The notes beneath the pieces are model-generated. The model worked only from the letters and a program-made list of their open reading frames with translations, ran no database searches and was not told the origin of the DNA. A DNA stretch of 64,000 nucleotides. Source: Vicugna pacos. Its lineage: Eukaryota > Chordata > Mammalia > Artiodactyla > Camelidae. The position numbers and the translations under genes were made by a program. Shown one piece after another: positions 10,095 to 21,500 of this stretch. The stretch covers positions 7,586,453 to 7,650,452 of the forward strand of contig NC_133008.1 in the NCBI RefSeq assembly GCF_048564905.1, written 5' to 3'. How positions within the stretch are numbered: position 1 is the first letter of the stretch; every line of letters begins with the position of its first letter.

Positions 10095-10795
10095 TGTCTT
10101 TTGGCTTTTGTTCAGTGTATATGACATACAGTGAACTCCATGGATTTGAGATGTGCAATTCGCTGCATTTTGACATGCGTGTACACCTGTGAAACCATCT
10201 CCACGGTCTAGATAGTGAATGTCGCCCTCTAAAGTCCCCTCCTGCCCCCTTGAATTGTCTCTCTTCCATCCTCTCCCTCCTGCCACCTGGGCATTTCTGG
10301 CTGGTTCCACTGATTTCTAGCACTAGTGATTGGTTTCCCTTTTTGTGAGATTTTCACATGAATAGAATATTCGTCCGGGGGAGGGGGGTCTGGTTTCCTT
10401 CACTCGGTACAATTTTTGAGAGTTTCTTCGATAATTTGCGCACGTTATCAGTTTGTTCTTTTTCACTGCCGAGTAGTATTACATGGATATAACACAGTTT
10501 GTTCAGCCATCTCACCTCTTGGTGGATATTTGGGTTGTTTCCAGTTCGGGGCTAATACAGACAAAGTCTTTTATTTGTAATACTCATGTACAGGTCTTTG
10601 TGTGCAACACACTTTCATTTCTCTTTGGTGTAACTCCCTTGGAGTGGAATGGTGGATGGTCTGAGAGGTGTGTGATTAACTTCCTAAAACACCGCCAAAC
10701 CGTTGTTCAAAACCATCGCATCATTTTACGTTCCCACCGGCAGTGTATGGCGAGTGTCCTATGTTCGTACAATGTCTTTTTTCTTTGTTTGTTTT
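10095..10795 (-). mobile_element. L1M LINE 3' region, antisense
   Basis: The antisense sequence follows the L1 order well: TTGTTCAGTGTATATGACATACAGTGAACTCC, CACCTGTGAAACCATCTCCA, TTCACTGCCGAGTAGTATTACATGGAT, TTGGGTTGTTTCCAGTTCGGGGC and CCCACCGGCAGTGTATGGCG. It is a 5'-truncated, old copy without a readable reading frame. Confidence 0.85.
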
Positions 10796-12110
10796 TAAGG
10801 TTTTCTCTTCATCCCTGGTTTTAAGCAATTCAATTGTGCTATTCCATGGCGTAGTTTTCTTCATGTTTATTTTGAGTTTCATTAGGATCCTTAGATCTGT
10901 GGTTTTATAGTTTTCATCAAAATTTGAAGTTTTTGCTCATTACTTCTTCAACATTTTTTTTTCTGTTCTCCTCTACCTCTTGGACTCCAATTACACACAT
11001 ATTAGGCCGCTTGAATCCCAAAATTCACTGACACTCTTCCTTTTTAAAAGCGTCCTTCCTCTCTGTGTTCATTTTGGGCAGTTCCTGTTGCTGTCTTCAG
11101 ACTCGCCAATCTCTTCCTCTGCAGCCTCTGATCTTCCCTGAATCCTTTCTGTCGCATTTTCCACCTCAGACATGATCGTTTTCATCTCCAGAATTTCAGT
11201 TTGGGTCATTGGGTATCTTTGATGTCTCTGCTTAACTTTTTGAACGTAGGCAGTGCAGGTACAATCCTTGTTTTAAGGTCTTTGTGTGCTAAGTCTGTGG
11301 CAATTGTGAGTCATTTTCAATTATTTCATTTCAATTCAATTTCACTTCAAAAAAATCTATGATTTTTCTGCTCATTGTGGGGCTTCTTTTCCTGACAGTA
11401 TTTTCTTATCGTATGCCAGACTATTATGAATTTTACCTCATTGGATGGTGGATATTTTTATATTTCTATCAATCTTGAGCTTTGTTATGTCACAGTTACT
11501 ACTTTAGAATAGCTTGATCTTTTGGGTCTTGTCTTTAAGACCCATTACCTGGGGTCAGAGCTGTACTCAGTGTAGGGTTGTTATTCCCTGCCTTCGTGGT
11601 ACCTTGCTCAGTGTCAGCAGGTGCTCCTCCCAGCCCTGTGTGAGAGCTTGGCGCTCTTCCCTCTAACCCTTTCAGGTGGCTCTGTCCCTGGCCTTGGGTG
11701 ACTTCTTCATGTACACGTGCTGACCAGTGCTCTGCTGAGTACCCAGCGAGGACCCTTGAAGATGTCCGTGGTCCTGTGTGTGTAGCTCTCAGCTCCCAGG
11801 TCCTCTGCTCTGCACGCCCTGACTGCCCTCACGTGCCGGGACTCCGTGCTGTCAGGCTCCCCCTGTGTTTCCTCTCCCTGTGCCGCAGCCTGGGAACTCC
11901 CCCCAGGCAGGAAGCCAGAGCGCTTGTTTTCTGTGTCTCTGAGATCGCTCTCTTTCCCTGCTTGACATCTGTATCTTCAAAACTATTGTTTCATATATTT
12001 TGTTTGTGGGATTTTTGTTGTTGTTATTGTTTGGGTTTTTGATATTGTTTTAGGCAGGAGGGTAAATCTAGTCCTTGCTACTCCATCTTGCCTGGAAGTA
12101 GAAACCCATG
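10796..12110 (-). mobile_element. Ancient LINE-like repeat, probably L1M
   Basis: Phrases such as TTTCATTAGGATCCTTAGATC, GACTCCAATTACACACATATTAGG, ATCTCCAGAATTTCAGTTTGGG, GAATTTTACCTCATTGG and CTACTCCATCTTGCCTGGAAG are familiar from a high-copy placental repeat normally found antisense next to L1M 3' ends. I cannot name the subfamily, and it could be a separate insertion from the preceding L1M piece. Confidence 0.5.
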
Positions 12111-12253
12111 ACATGGCCTTTTTAACATTTTTGGAATAATTTTAGATTTATATACACAACCATGATTATATACATAACCACTTGGATACAGAACTATGGC
12201 ACATAACCATAGTGCATTTGTGAAAAGTAAAAAATTAACTGTATACAATGCTC

Positions 12254-12772
12254 TGGCAGGCAGAATTCTAAGATAGCTCCCAAGATGACCACCCCTTAGG
12301 GAGCACACTTCGTATAATGCCCTCCCCATGAGTGTATGCAGAACCTGTGATTATGATGGTATGATTGAGTTACACTCAACCTAAGATTGAGTTACTAATC
12401 GGCTTGTCCTTGGTGGGCCTGACTTAATTAGGTGAGTCCTTAAAAGAGATTGGACCCTTCCTTGAAGCATGAGAGGGTGTGTGAACGGGACCACATGGCA
12501 AGGAACTGTGCGCAGCCCCTGGCTAGCAGTCAGAAAGAGAATGGGGGTGGCCTCAGGCCACAAGGAACCACATGAGCTTGAAAGAGGACTCAGAGCTCTA
12601 GAAACACCCAGATGATACGTTGATTTTAGCCTTGTGATACCCTAAGCAGAAAACCAAGTTCATCTGTATCTGGACTTCTGTCCATGAAAACTGTAAGACA
12701 GTAAATTTGTGTTGCTTTAAACTGCTTACTTGGTGGAAATTTGTTATGCAGCAATGGAAAATGAATACAATT
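12254..12772 (+). mobile_element. Ancient MaLR-like LTR fossil
   Basis: Starts with GGCAGAATTCTAAGATAGCTCCCAAGATG and ends with ACTGTAAGACAGTAAATTTGTGTTGC, TTGTTATGCAGCAATGG and AATGAATAC. The 3' part is the MaLR-like pattern of a polyadenylation region followed by the terminal phrase. It is broken and old. No flanking duplication was confirmed and no internal viral region is present. Confidence 0.5.
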
Positions 12773-12949
12773 ACTGTGAATTAAAAAGAACCAGGTCAAA
12801 TTCATGAGTAACAATAACCCACTGTTCATCTAGCAAGACCAGCATTAAGCCATGGACCATTCCCACCACCTCCAGTTTGCAAGATGATTTTAACACTCTC
12901 ATATTGTGTCTCCATTGGAGGTGGTCAGGATTCTGATCAAGAATAGATC

Positions 12950-13892
12950 TATCATATGAGAAAATATTTGCAAATCATATATCTGATGAAAATGTAGGTA
13001 TCCAGAATATGTAAACAACTCTTAACAGCTCAGCAACTAAAAGATAAACAATGCAATTTAAACATGGACAAAGGGCTTTAACAGACATTTCCTCATACAA
13101 GGTATACCGATGGCCAACAAGCACATGGAAATATGCTCAACATCATTAGTCACTAGGGAAACGCAAGTCAAACCCAAAATGAGATCCCACTTCACAGCCA
13201 TTAGGATCTATTGGTGAGAATGGGGAGAAATTGGAACCTTCATACATTGCTGGTGGGAACGTAAAATGGTTCAGCCACTGTGGAAAAGTTCGGTGGATCA
13301 TCAAAATGTTAAATATGGAATTATCATATGACCCAGCAATTCCACTCCTAGGTATATACCCAAAAGAATTGAAAATAGGTACTCAAACAATCCATGCACA
13401 TACACTCATGTTCATAGCAGCACTACTGACAATAAACAAAAGGTGGAAACAGCCCACATGTTCATCAGTGGATAAACAAGTTGTGGTATGTCCATACAAT
13501 GTAATACTATTCAGCTGTAAAAAGGAATGAAGTACTGACACATGATACAAAGTGGATGGACTGCAAAAACATTTTGCTAAGTGAAAGAAACCAGACACAA
13601 AAGGTCACATATTATGTGACTCTGTTTATATGAAGTATCCAGAATAGGTCAGTCCATAGAGACAGAAAGCAGATTGATGACTGGGAGGAGGGAGGAGAGG
13701 GAACGTACTGGTTGATGGGCACAGGATTTCCTTTTGGAGAGATGGTGATGTGTTGGAACTAGACAGGGGGAACTAGCTCAAGGGGGTGGTTGCCCAACAT
13801 TACGAATCCCCTAAACGCCACTGAATTGTTCACTATAAAGTGGTGAATTTTGTGTTATGTGAACGCCACTTTAATTTTTTAAAAAAGAATAA
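12950..13892 (+). mobile_element. L1 LINE, ORF2 3' end and 3' UTR
   Basis: Sense L1 ORF2 sequence. Translating near 13315-13375 gives LSYDPAIPLLGIYPKE, a hallmark of the L1 ORF2 C-terminal region, and further on MFIAALLTINKRWKQP. The 3' UTR has the L1MA/L1MB-type ending GTTCACTATAAAGTGGTGAATTTTGTGTTATGTGAA with CACTTTAATTTTTTAAAAAA as poly-A region. The element is 5' truncated and carries many substitutions. Confidence 0.92.
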
Positions 13893-14204
13893 TCTGTTAT
13901 GGAAAATAGCACAGTTGTATCTTAATCAGTGAGTGGTAAGTGGTGCTGTGATTTTGCCGCCCATTTTTTTGGTGGGGGAGGATGACTCAGAGTTTATTAG
14001 TTTTGCCACCTGGACAGTATAGCCGAACCAGCTGCCATAAGGCAGTTCCAATTTCAACAGAGCAGTAAATGAGCGTTAAAAGTGAGTGTAAATCCCAAGA
14101 AAAAAGTAGAGGGGCATGGCCGCTGCTACAAAGAGATTCACCCCCTGAGCCCTGTGGTCCGCCCTCGTGGGAGGCACAGCTGCCAAGCCAGGGAGAGGCA
14201 GTAA
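13893..14204. other. Unassigned sequence, no gene seen
   Basis: Short gap between two L1-derived blocks with no recognised family. Confidence 0.35.
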
Positions 14205-14545
14205 CAGGTTTGCTATCCATTCTTCAAGTGAACTACAGACTTGATTCAGATCTTCTCACCAGTTTGTCCTCTCATGTCCTTTTCCTGTTCCAGAATCCCG
14301 TCCAGGAGACCACATTTGCATTTAGTTGTCTTGTCTCCTCTGATCTATGACATCTTCTCAGTCTTTCTTTTTTTTTTTTTAATGACTTTGACAATTTTGA
14401 GACATATTGGTCAGGTTTTCTGTAGAATGTTGCTTGATTTGAGCTAGCCCCATGTTTGTCATGATTAGACAGACTGGGTTATAGGTGTGTGGGAAGAATA
14501 CCGCTCGGTGGATTGCCACTGTCATGACATCATGCCAGTGGTCCA

Positions 14546-14553
14546 TGACGTCA
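14546..14553 (+). promoter_or_regulatory. Perfect CRE palindrome within L1M
   Basis: TGACGTCA is the consensus binding site for CREB/ATF factors. A second TGACGT half-site lies at 14575. It lies in the L1M remnant, so it probably arose by mutation of the repeat. Function is not shown by sequence alone. Confidence 0.35.
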
Positions 14554-14778
14554 GCGTGCCCTGCCTGTCGCTGGTGACGTGAGCCTTGATCACTTGATTC
14601 AAGTGGTACCTGCCAGACTCCTCCATTATGAACTCACTGCTTTCCTTTCCCTGCCCTGCTCTTTGCAAGTGAGTCTCCAAGTCCAGCCACATGGAAGGCG
14701 AGGGGAATTTAGCTCCACCTCCTGGCCAGGGAAGTATCTACATATATCACTCAGAATTCTTCTGTAAGGAAGATTTCT

Positions 14779-14964
<186 letters not shown>

Positions 14965-15740
14965 CCAATCATTTATGCCAATCAAGACTTGTGGATTTCT
15001 AATTTATTCTTTGGATTATAACCTAATACACATTATTTATTTCGTTGGTTAAGTTGTTCCAGCTTTGGCCATTCTGGAGGTTTTTCAGGTTGGTTTTGTG
15101 TTTCTGTGAAGTACCCTCCCCCTCCTCCCTCCTTTTAAAAGCACTTCCTTACTTTCTGGACTATAAGACATTCCAGGTTTATCTTATATTTTTCCTTCCA
15201 TGGCTCTAGAATCATTCATTTCTTTAAGGAGTCCTGGGTCCTTTTATTGGAGAATGGTATTTAGAAACCAAGATCTGGGTGCTGACTGTGCTTGTTGCTA
15301 CTAGGGTGTCATTGGCTGTGGGTCTTCTCTGCAGACAGCTAAGGTACATACGTGTGTATGTACACCTCCTGTGCACACATACCTATAATTAATTCCGTAT
15401 GCATAGAGTGTGTAACATAAACGTAACCCCATAGGGATGTCTCTGACTAGCCCTGCATCACAGGGTTCATTCTAGCTTCCCTCCTTTGCTTATTTTTAAC
15501 TTTTCTCAGACAGTGAGAAACTTGACTCTAATTGCCCATAGTTTATTCACTACAAATATTCAACCCCAATAAATATGTAAAGTGATTCCAAAATTGCTCC
15601 CCCTGAACCCCCGTGAGAAACAACTTTACCTACCAGATTACAGTGTTTATGTATGGCCTTCAGTCTTATAGTTCTCAACTGAAATGCTGCAGTTCTCAAC
15701 TGAAACCCTATTTTGCCATGTGACTTAGGTTAACTACATG

Positions 15741-16085
15741 TTTTCTTCCCCACTACCTGCAGTGAGGTTATATCATGCGATTTTATGTAGTTAGGTTCGT
15801 TTGTCTCTGCGTGCGTTCCACCCTGGGGTTCTCCAACATCCTGGCTGATTTTCTTTTTAAAGCTTGTATCCATCAAAATTTACTCTTTGTGATGCACAGT
15901 CCAGTAGTTTTTGACAAATGTGTCAAGTCTTGTATCCAGCATCCCAGTACCATACAGAACAGCCCATCTCCTCACGTCTCCATGTGTCTCCTGGCACTTC
16001 CTTCTTCCTGTTCCCTCAGCCTTTGGCAACCACTGACCTAATTTCTGTCCTTATAGTTTTGTATGGTCTGCATTTTTTAGACATG
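15741..16085 (-). mobile_element. L1M 3' end, antisense
   Basis: CAGTAGTTTTTGACAAATGTG, CTTGTATCCAGCATCCCAGTACCATACAGAACAG, CCTTTGGCAACCACTGACC and TCCTTATAGTTTTGTATGGTC are antisense L1M 3' UTR phrases. It may be continuous with the preceding L1M block or a separate insertion. Confidence 0.7.
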
Positions 16086-16119
16086 AAAATTGATCATAAG
16101 CAGAGGCTGTCTTGCTTTG

Positions 16120-16312
16120 TGATTGAAGTTAGCTGACACCAGGATTCAAGTCCAGTCCTGACATATTGCCCTGAGCCTCAATTTTCTCATCTGTAAGTGG
16201 GTATAAAAATAGTTTTAGCCCCAAGGAGGGGTATTCTTGGGAAGACTAGATAACAGCTGTTGGCACAGTGCCTGGCACATAGTAAGTAACCAGTCATCTC
16301 GATGCTAGTAAT
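16120..16312 (+). mobile_element. MIR
   Basis: ACACCAGGATTCAAGTCCAG, CCCTGAGCCTCAATTTTCTCATCTGTAAGTGGG and CACAGTGCCTGGCACATAGTAAGTAACCAG follow the MIR consensus from the B-box-like region to the 3' end. Confidence 0.85.
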
Positions 16313-16374
16313 ATTTTGTATTTGCCGTCCTCATCATCACCCAGGTGGGGTATTAAAAGAGGAATGTGAACGAG

Positions 16375-16600
16375 GCCAGGAAACGCTGCGCTCTCGAGCT
16401 GGCTGTGGGAACGAGGGAACGTAAGGAAGTACGCCTGAGCCCTTCCCTGCGGGGACGAAGGCGGGCGGGCGGGGGTGGGGGGTGTGTGACCGGGCGGGGC
16501 GGGTGTGACCGGGCGGGGCGGGGCTGGTCCTCGCGAGCCTCCCTCCCATCCTCCCCCCCCCCGCCCCGCCGCCTGCCGCGCCTGTGGATTGTCAGCGCTG
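16375..16600. promoter_or_regulatory. Small CpG-rich block with GC boxes
   Basis: CpG dinucleotides are frequent here against a CpG-poor background. GTGTGACCGGGCGGGGCGG occurs twice in perfect tandem (16484-16502 and 16503-16521), so several GGGCGGGGC Sp1-type boxes lie in about 50 bases. The block could be a small promoter or enhancer, or an unmethylated GC-rich microsatellite. No clear first exon with a donor follows it. Confidence 0.4.
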
Positions 16601-16739
16601 ATCCTGGAATTAGTTAGGGCTTCCTGAGGAGGCAGAATCATCTGCGTGTCATGCAAAAACTGACCCCGGCGGGGGGATTTCAGGGCTTCATCTTGCCTCT
16701 TCTCCTCCTCAGGATTTTTTTTTTTTCACTGAGACGACG

Positions 16740-17112
16740 ATGTTACAACACGGAAAGAACTTTTAAAGAAGCAAATCTCCATAATCCCTCCATCCAAGTG
16801 GGCTGGTGTTTTTGGTGGCTGCTGCCGTCCCACGCCTGCGTTTCTACACAGATGTAAACATTATTTATGGTACCATAAACATTTTCCCTTGCTGCTGCAC
16901 AGTCTTCATGACGATTTCTCGTGAAGATACGACGGTTCCGGGAAGGGGATTCTCCATCCTTCACTCAAACCCTCCCGCTGTTTTGCGGCGCTATTTCGTG
17001 AATCCCTTTCTTCCCCCCCCCCCCCCTTCTGCTGATTTATTTCCTTGGAATGGATTCCCAAGAGTAGGAATTTTATGTCAAAGGATAGGAATGTCTTTGT
17101 GGCTTTATCTGT
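16740..17112 (-). mobile_element. Probable L1M fragment, antisense
   Basis: CTGATTTATTTCCTTGGAATGGATTCCCAAGAGTAGGAATTTTATGTCAAAGG near the right end resembles the antisense L1M 3' region with the usual attcc...gtggaatt...gtcaaagg order. The left part (16740-17000) is weaker. A run of about 15 C lies at 17012-17026. Confidence 0.45.
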
Positions 17113-17499
17113 AGCATTTTGCAGAAATAAATCATTATCTCCTTTTTTCGTATGAGGATCTATCTTTCATCAAAATGCAGCTGTTCAGGGATGGGATCAA
17201 GTAGCTGGTGAAGTGTGTGAGACTAATACTTCAACAAATCATTAATAAATTTATCATCTGACCATGTAATGCTTTTTTGAAAACCGCGAGTTTCCCTGAT
17301 GAGTTTTCCCTTGGTGCTTGCCACCCCTCCCCCCAAATTCCAAGTTCCCCTTCTCCATACTTCTGGAGGGAGCGCTCCCAAAGTCAGGTCTTTTCTTAGA
17401 ATCTCATTCTTTATTTACTTTTGGAGTCAGGACTTGTTTGCATATGTAAAACCAGGACCATATTGTTTGCAGATGCTAGGGGTGCTGCCAGATAATTGA
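17113..17499. other. Unassigned sequence, no gene seen
   Basis: Mixed composition; no recognised repeat, RNA or exon. Confidence 0.35.
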
Positions 17500-18391
17500 A
17501 TGTAAAAAGCTGAGGCTTTTGAATTATTTTTACAGACCTGGACACAAAAGCATATTTTCTTAGAATTTAAAAAAACAAGCATGGAAATAAAGATCGTGGT
17601 ATTGGGTTTCTAATTCAAACATTTAATTTTGTGTTCCTAATAGGGATTTTTAAACCCAGAGTTAGGGACCTGGAGATGGGAGTGGGAGGCGGGGCAGAGG
17701 ACTAGGAGGTAAAACTTTGCAGATTCACCGACTAATCCAGAAAAAGAAACACATCAAAGGAGTTAAAATAAATAGCAAAACAAAAACTCCATCAGTTACT
17801 TATGATTCCATCTAGTAGCATTTAACAATACGTCCCCCCCCTTCTTCAACAGTTTTCTGTTTAGCTTTTGTATGAAGATAAGAATAGCTTAAAAGTAATT
17901 GTGTTTCCTATCAGTGTTCGATAAAGCCCCCTTTCCCTCGGGGGAGCCGCCCAGATGTGATAGTACTTGTTAAAAGCAAATTGTTTTTGCTTGTTACTGT
18001 TTATATGCTAAAGAAAAAGCTTTCCAGAGTAAGACTGAAATTCAGACTACCACATTAATTAAAGTTTATTTTAGCTTTGACAAGAGCATCTGCTTAAAAT
18101 TCTAGCATAAGGACATTTTAAAATTGCATGAGATTCAAAGCTCATTAGCAAAACTATCAATTAAAAACCCTGAAACCCTTTAAAACCCTAATTAAAACCC
18201 TAACGTAAATTGCAAATTTTAGAATTTATTTTTAACTCTTATTTATCACATGCTGCAATGTATGTACAGAAGTTTCTGTGGCTTAAATAATGTTATTGCT
18301 TGACAATTTTTGTGGTGTGAATAATTAATATTATTTGATTGTTATACCCTACGTGCCCATGAAAATTCTTTTTAATTACAAAATATTTCAA

Positions 18392-18433
<42 letters not shown>

Positions 18434-18640
18434 TATAAATGCCCTGTATTTTGCCATATTTGCTTCTGATTTTTAAAGAAATAAAATGTTACTCTTTTGC
18501 ACTCCTCAAAAAAAGGCAAATTTTTTTAGCACTAAGTGCTTTTTAAATTTTTTAACAAGTGTAGCTTCTAGCCTTTCTAGCAATGATAAAAACAGATGAG
18601 AGCTCCTCCTACTAATTTACTGGCTTAAACTAGAAGGCTG
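17500..18640. other. AT-rich, repeat-poor block; candidate conserved non-coding element
   Basis: I recognise no transposon family for over a kilobase, apart from a TAA microsatellite at about 18396-18432. The sequence is rich in homeodomain-type cores (ATTAATTAAAG near 18054, TCAATTAAAA near 18158, TAATTAATATTA near 18322) and has AGATGTGATAG near 17953. This texture resembles developmental enhancers in gene deserts. No conservation data are available to me, so the call is an inference. Confidence 0.35.
18396..18432. repeat. (TAA)n microsatellite
   Basis: About 12 uninterrupted AAT/TAA units ending in AATTATAAATG. Confidence 0.95.
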
Positions 18641-20588
18641 GATTCTTTTCCCCAGTAAATTTGGAAATCTGTAGTCGTATCTGCAGGTACAATGGGGAGA
18701 AAAGGTGAGTTCTGAGGTCCTGCGCACGCCTGCACCGCTGGCGGCTTGGGCCGCGTCCCAGGTCGGTGAGGACGGGCGTGGCCGGGATGCTCCAGAGTCC
18801 GGTGCAGGGGCGGCCGCTGGAGGCTGGGGGTGGCAGTGTGGGTGGTAGTTGCTCTTGCTGCTGCGGGTCTCACCCCCTTGGGGGCGGCCTGTGGCAGCTG
18901 CAGGGGCACCTCTGGAGGCTAGGGGCCAGCCGGGCTGCTCGCAGGGTGGCTCTGGGCCAGGTGGACGGTGTCAGGGCAAAGTACCACCCCCCACCCCCAC
19001 CCCTGTCCCCGTCCCTGGCTTGAGCAGCAGCGAGTGGCAGGTTGGGGTCTGGCCCGGAGCTGAGAGCTTGGCAGCCAGAGGCCTAACCAGGTTCGGATTT
19101 CTGGGGCTAGCCAAGGCCTTGGGATGAGGGTGGAGGGCTGCAGAGTTGGGATGAGGATGGAGACGTCCTGTCATGATCCTGCTTTCACAGCACCTCCGCT
19201 GCAGTGTCCACGACCCCTGTCCTCCTGTTCTCAGAACTCGGCCTTAACTCCATCTCTCTTCGGTATCAGCCTCTGTGGCCCCCGTGCAAAACCAGGGCGA
19301 GGCTGGCAGGCTAGGAGGGAGAGGGAATTTGGGAGGGCTTTGCAGGGCCCGCAGCTACCCTCTTTCTGTCTCGGGCTCCCGGTCCTGGGCGGTTCAGCCA
19401 GAGGCAGACAGGGCTTGGCTGGAGCCCCTTCTTATGTGAAAATTCCAGGCTTAGTGGTCAAGGGCTTAAGACTGGAGGTGGCTTTCTTGCCTCCTCTAAA
19501 GCGGCGCTTTAAAAATTACACTTTTGTTCGTTTGTTTGCTGTACTATTTTCAAGATATTTGTATTATTTTTTAATGGAGAAAAATTACATTTTTATGTTT
19601 GACCCTACGTACCCCTTCCGGTGGTCATCTTGCATTTTTTATTCAAATTAACACATTAGGGATTTGCTTTGCTTTTTTTAGGGAGATTTTCTTGTTTTTG
19701 CTTTTTGGTTTTGTTTTTTTCCTAGAGAAGGTTAATGCTTTGTATAGCCTTGTCAGGACTCAGGTGTTGGCTAGCTCTGGGACTGTGGACCAATTGCTTC
19801 ACTCCCCTAAACCTGGATTTGGGATTGCGGACGAATTTCTCCATTTTTACAAGCTTGTGTCCCCTCTGTGGGGCAGGGACCATAATTCAGGCCTCAGAGG
19901 TTACTCCGCATGTCACATCAAGTGCTAGTTATGCCAGAGCTGTGCTGTGAGTTGCCATTATAGCAGACTTCTGACTCCATGGCTGTGGTCAGTCTTTCCC
20001 CTTCACCCAGGTCTAGCATGTGTCGAGATTCTGGTTAAATGGAACTGAACCAGAGTTTCTAGGCCAAGGATCCCCACTGATAAGAAGAAAGGAAGATGCC
20101 ATCAGGGTGGATTAGGTCTGGGCCGAGGGGTCTGACGCCTGTGGGCTGAGAGGTGCTGCAGCCTAGTGGGCCGAGGGCTCCCTGGGGTCGGATGGGGGTG
20201 GCCCCTTGAGCAGGGAAGGAGGTTCAGGGGCCAGTTTGGGTTGGGCCCACCTGGCACCCCCCTGCTCTGCCCTCCCATCCTCACGCTGACCACGGGGTCC
20301 CTTTGTTGGTCCTGGGTTTGTATTAGAAAATGTTATAACAAAGCAGAAACCTGCTGCCTTCTGTTCAGGGACTCCCAGGTCATTGCTTAATGCTTATTTT
20401 TGTTTCTCCTCCTGTTTTATTAAAACTGCCCATAGAATTCAGTGACCTTTTAAAAAATGGTCTTGAAAGCCCCAGCACCACCACTGTAGATCCTTCAGAT
20501 ACACTGATTTTTGCTGATTTTTCCACTTCTACCCCTCTCTGCTCTGAAACTCATCCTTATATTTTTTCCCCCTTTCTTCCTGGTTCAG
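18641..20588. other. Unassigned sequence upstream of candidate exon
   Basis: GC-rich from 18720 to about 19500, then T-rich to 19730. A possible diverged MIR lies at about 19735-19930 (CTCTGGGACTGTGGACCAATTGCTTCACTCC). Open frames in the GC-rich part overlap in several frames and strands and show no domain. Confidence 0.35.
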
Positions 20589-20655
20589 AAGCTGGAGGGA
20601 CTCGCCAAGCTCCGGACAGTTCGGGAAGCACCGTTGGAGTGCGTCTGCCCCCCAG
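20589..20655 (+). other. Candidate internal exon, 67 bp
   Basis: A pyrimidine-rich tract at about 20560-20585 (TTTTTTCCCCCTTTCTTCC) leads into an acceptor ending GGTTCAG, and the segment ends in CCCCCCAG followed by the donor GTAAGTGG. Both sites are near consensus. All three frames are open; the first reads KLEGLAKLRTVREAPLECVC and then PP, with 67 bp giving a phase shift of one. I do not recognise the peptide. It could be a coding exon of a gene reaching beyond the window, an exon of a long non-coding RNA, or a chance pair of splice sites. No partner exon was found elsewhere in the window. Confidence 0.35.
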
Positions 20656-21500
20656 GTAAGTGGATGTCTGATCCTGGCTGGCTCCTGACTTCTGAAGCCC
20701 TGGCCTTCTCGCCCTTGTCTGCTCAGAACCGCCGGGGACACGGTGAAGGGAATCACCTTGGCTTTCGGGTTGTCTGTTGTACTGCGTGGAGCGTCCTGGG
20801 GCCTTTCTTCCTACTGCTTCCCTGGTAGGCATGTCATGAGAGATTCTGGCAAAATCAGCCGACTTGGTTTGATGAGGACAGTGGTGTTGGGGAAGGAGCT
20901 GAGAAGTGTTACAGATGACTTACAGTAACGGCTCAGATGCTCGGAAAGTAGCAGCCGTCCCATTTTAAAGATGGAGAAGCAGGCCTGAACTGCCCACGTG
21001 GTATTAACCTTGTGACCCCAGCTCTGTCTCACACCTGAGGGGCTGCGGGTGGGTAGAGAAATAATCCGATGAATGTAGGTTTTTTGTTTGATTTTTTTGG
21101 GTGGAGGTAGAAGAAAGGAGTATGAAACATGGTCTGAATGACTCAGATAGTCATGTCTCTTGGGTTGTGGTGGTGTAGACCAGGATGGCTGTGAACAGAA
21201 TGAGGATTTGCTGGTTCCGAATCGATGTGGCTCAAACCATGGTTCATATCGGGTCTCCTGGGTGTCCTCAGGGGAGCTTTGCACAGAATTTAGGGCTGTA
21301 GTCTCAGCCCCAGTATTTTCAGGACTAGAATTATCCTCTCCTAGAACTGCATGGAATACCAGTGAACAAGTGGGAAGTCGTAGTATTTCCCAGGCTTCCC
21401 TCCACGCCGGGTAAAGTAACAGAATATGGGAGCTGAACCCAGGCCCCTGTTCCTTGCTGTCACGCCTTCCATTGGCCAAGCTGTCTGGCATTTCCCAAAC
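20656..21500. other. Unassigned sequence with MIR-like remnants
   Basis: CCCATTTTAAAGATGGAGAAGCAGG (near 20960) resembles antisense MIR, and GGGAGCTGAACCCAGGCCCC near 21428 resembles the antisense MIR B-box region. Neither is long enough to delimit. A 244-codon minus-strand frame (20811-21545) runs through here into the adjacent LTR and is treated as chance. Confidence 0.35.

Noticed and set aside
9390-10310. The longest open frame, 306 codons on the minus strand.
   Set aside because: It runs from unassigned GC-rich sequence into an antisense L1M 3' UTR and has no domain or splice support.
13231-13530. A 99-codon frame including LSYDPAIPLLGIYPKE, apparently a conserved protein.
   Set aside because: It is the C-terminal end of L1 ORF2, a LINE remnant and not a host gene.
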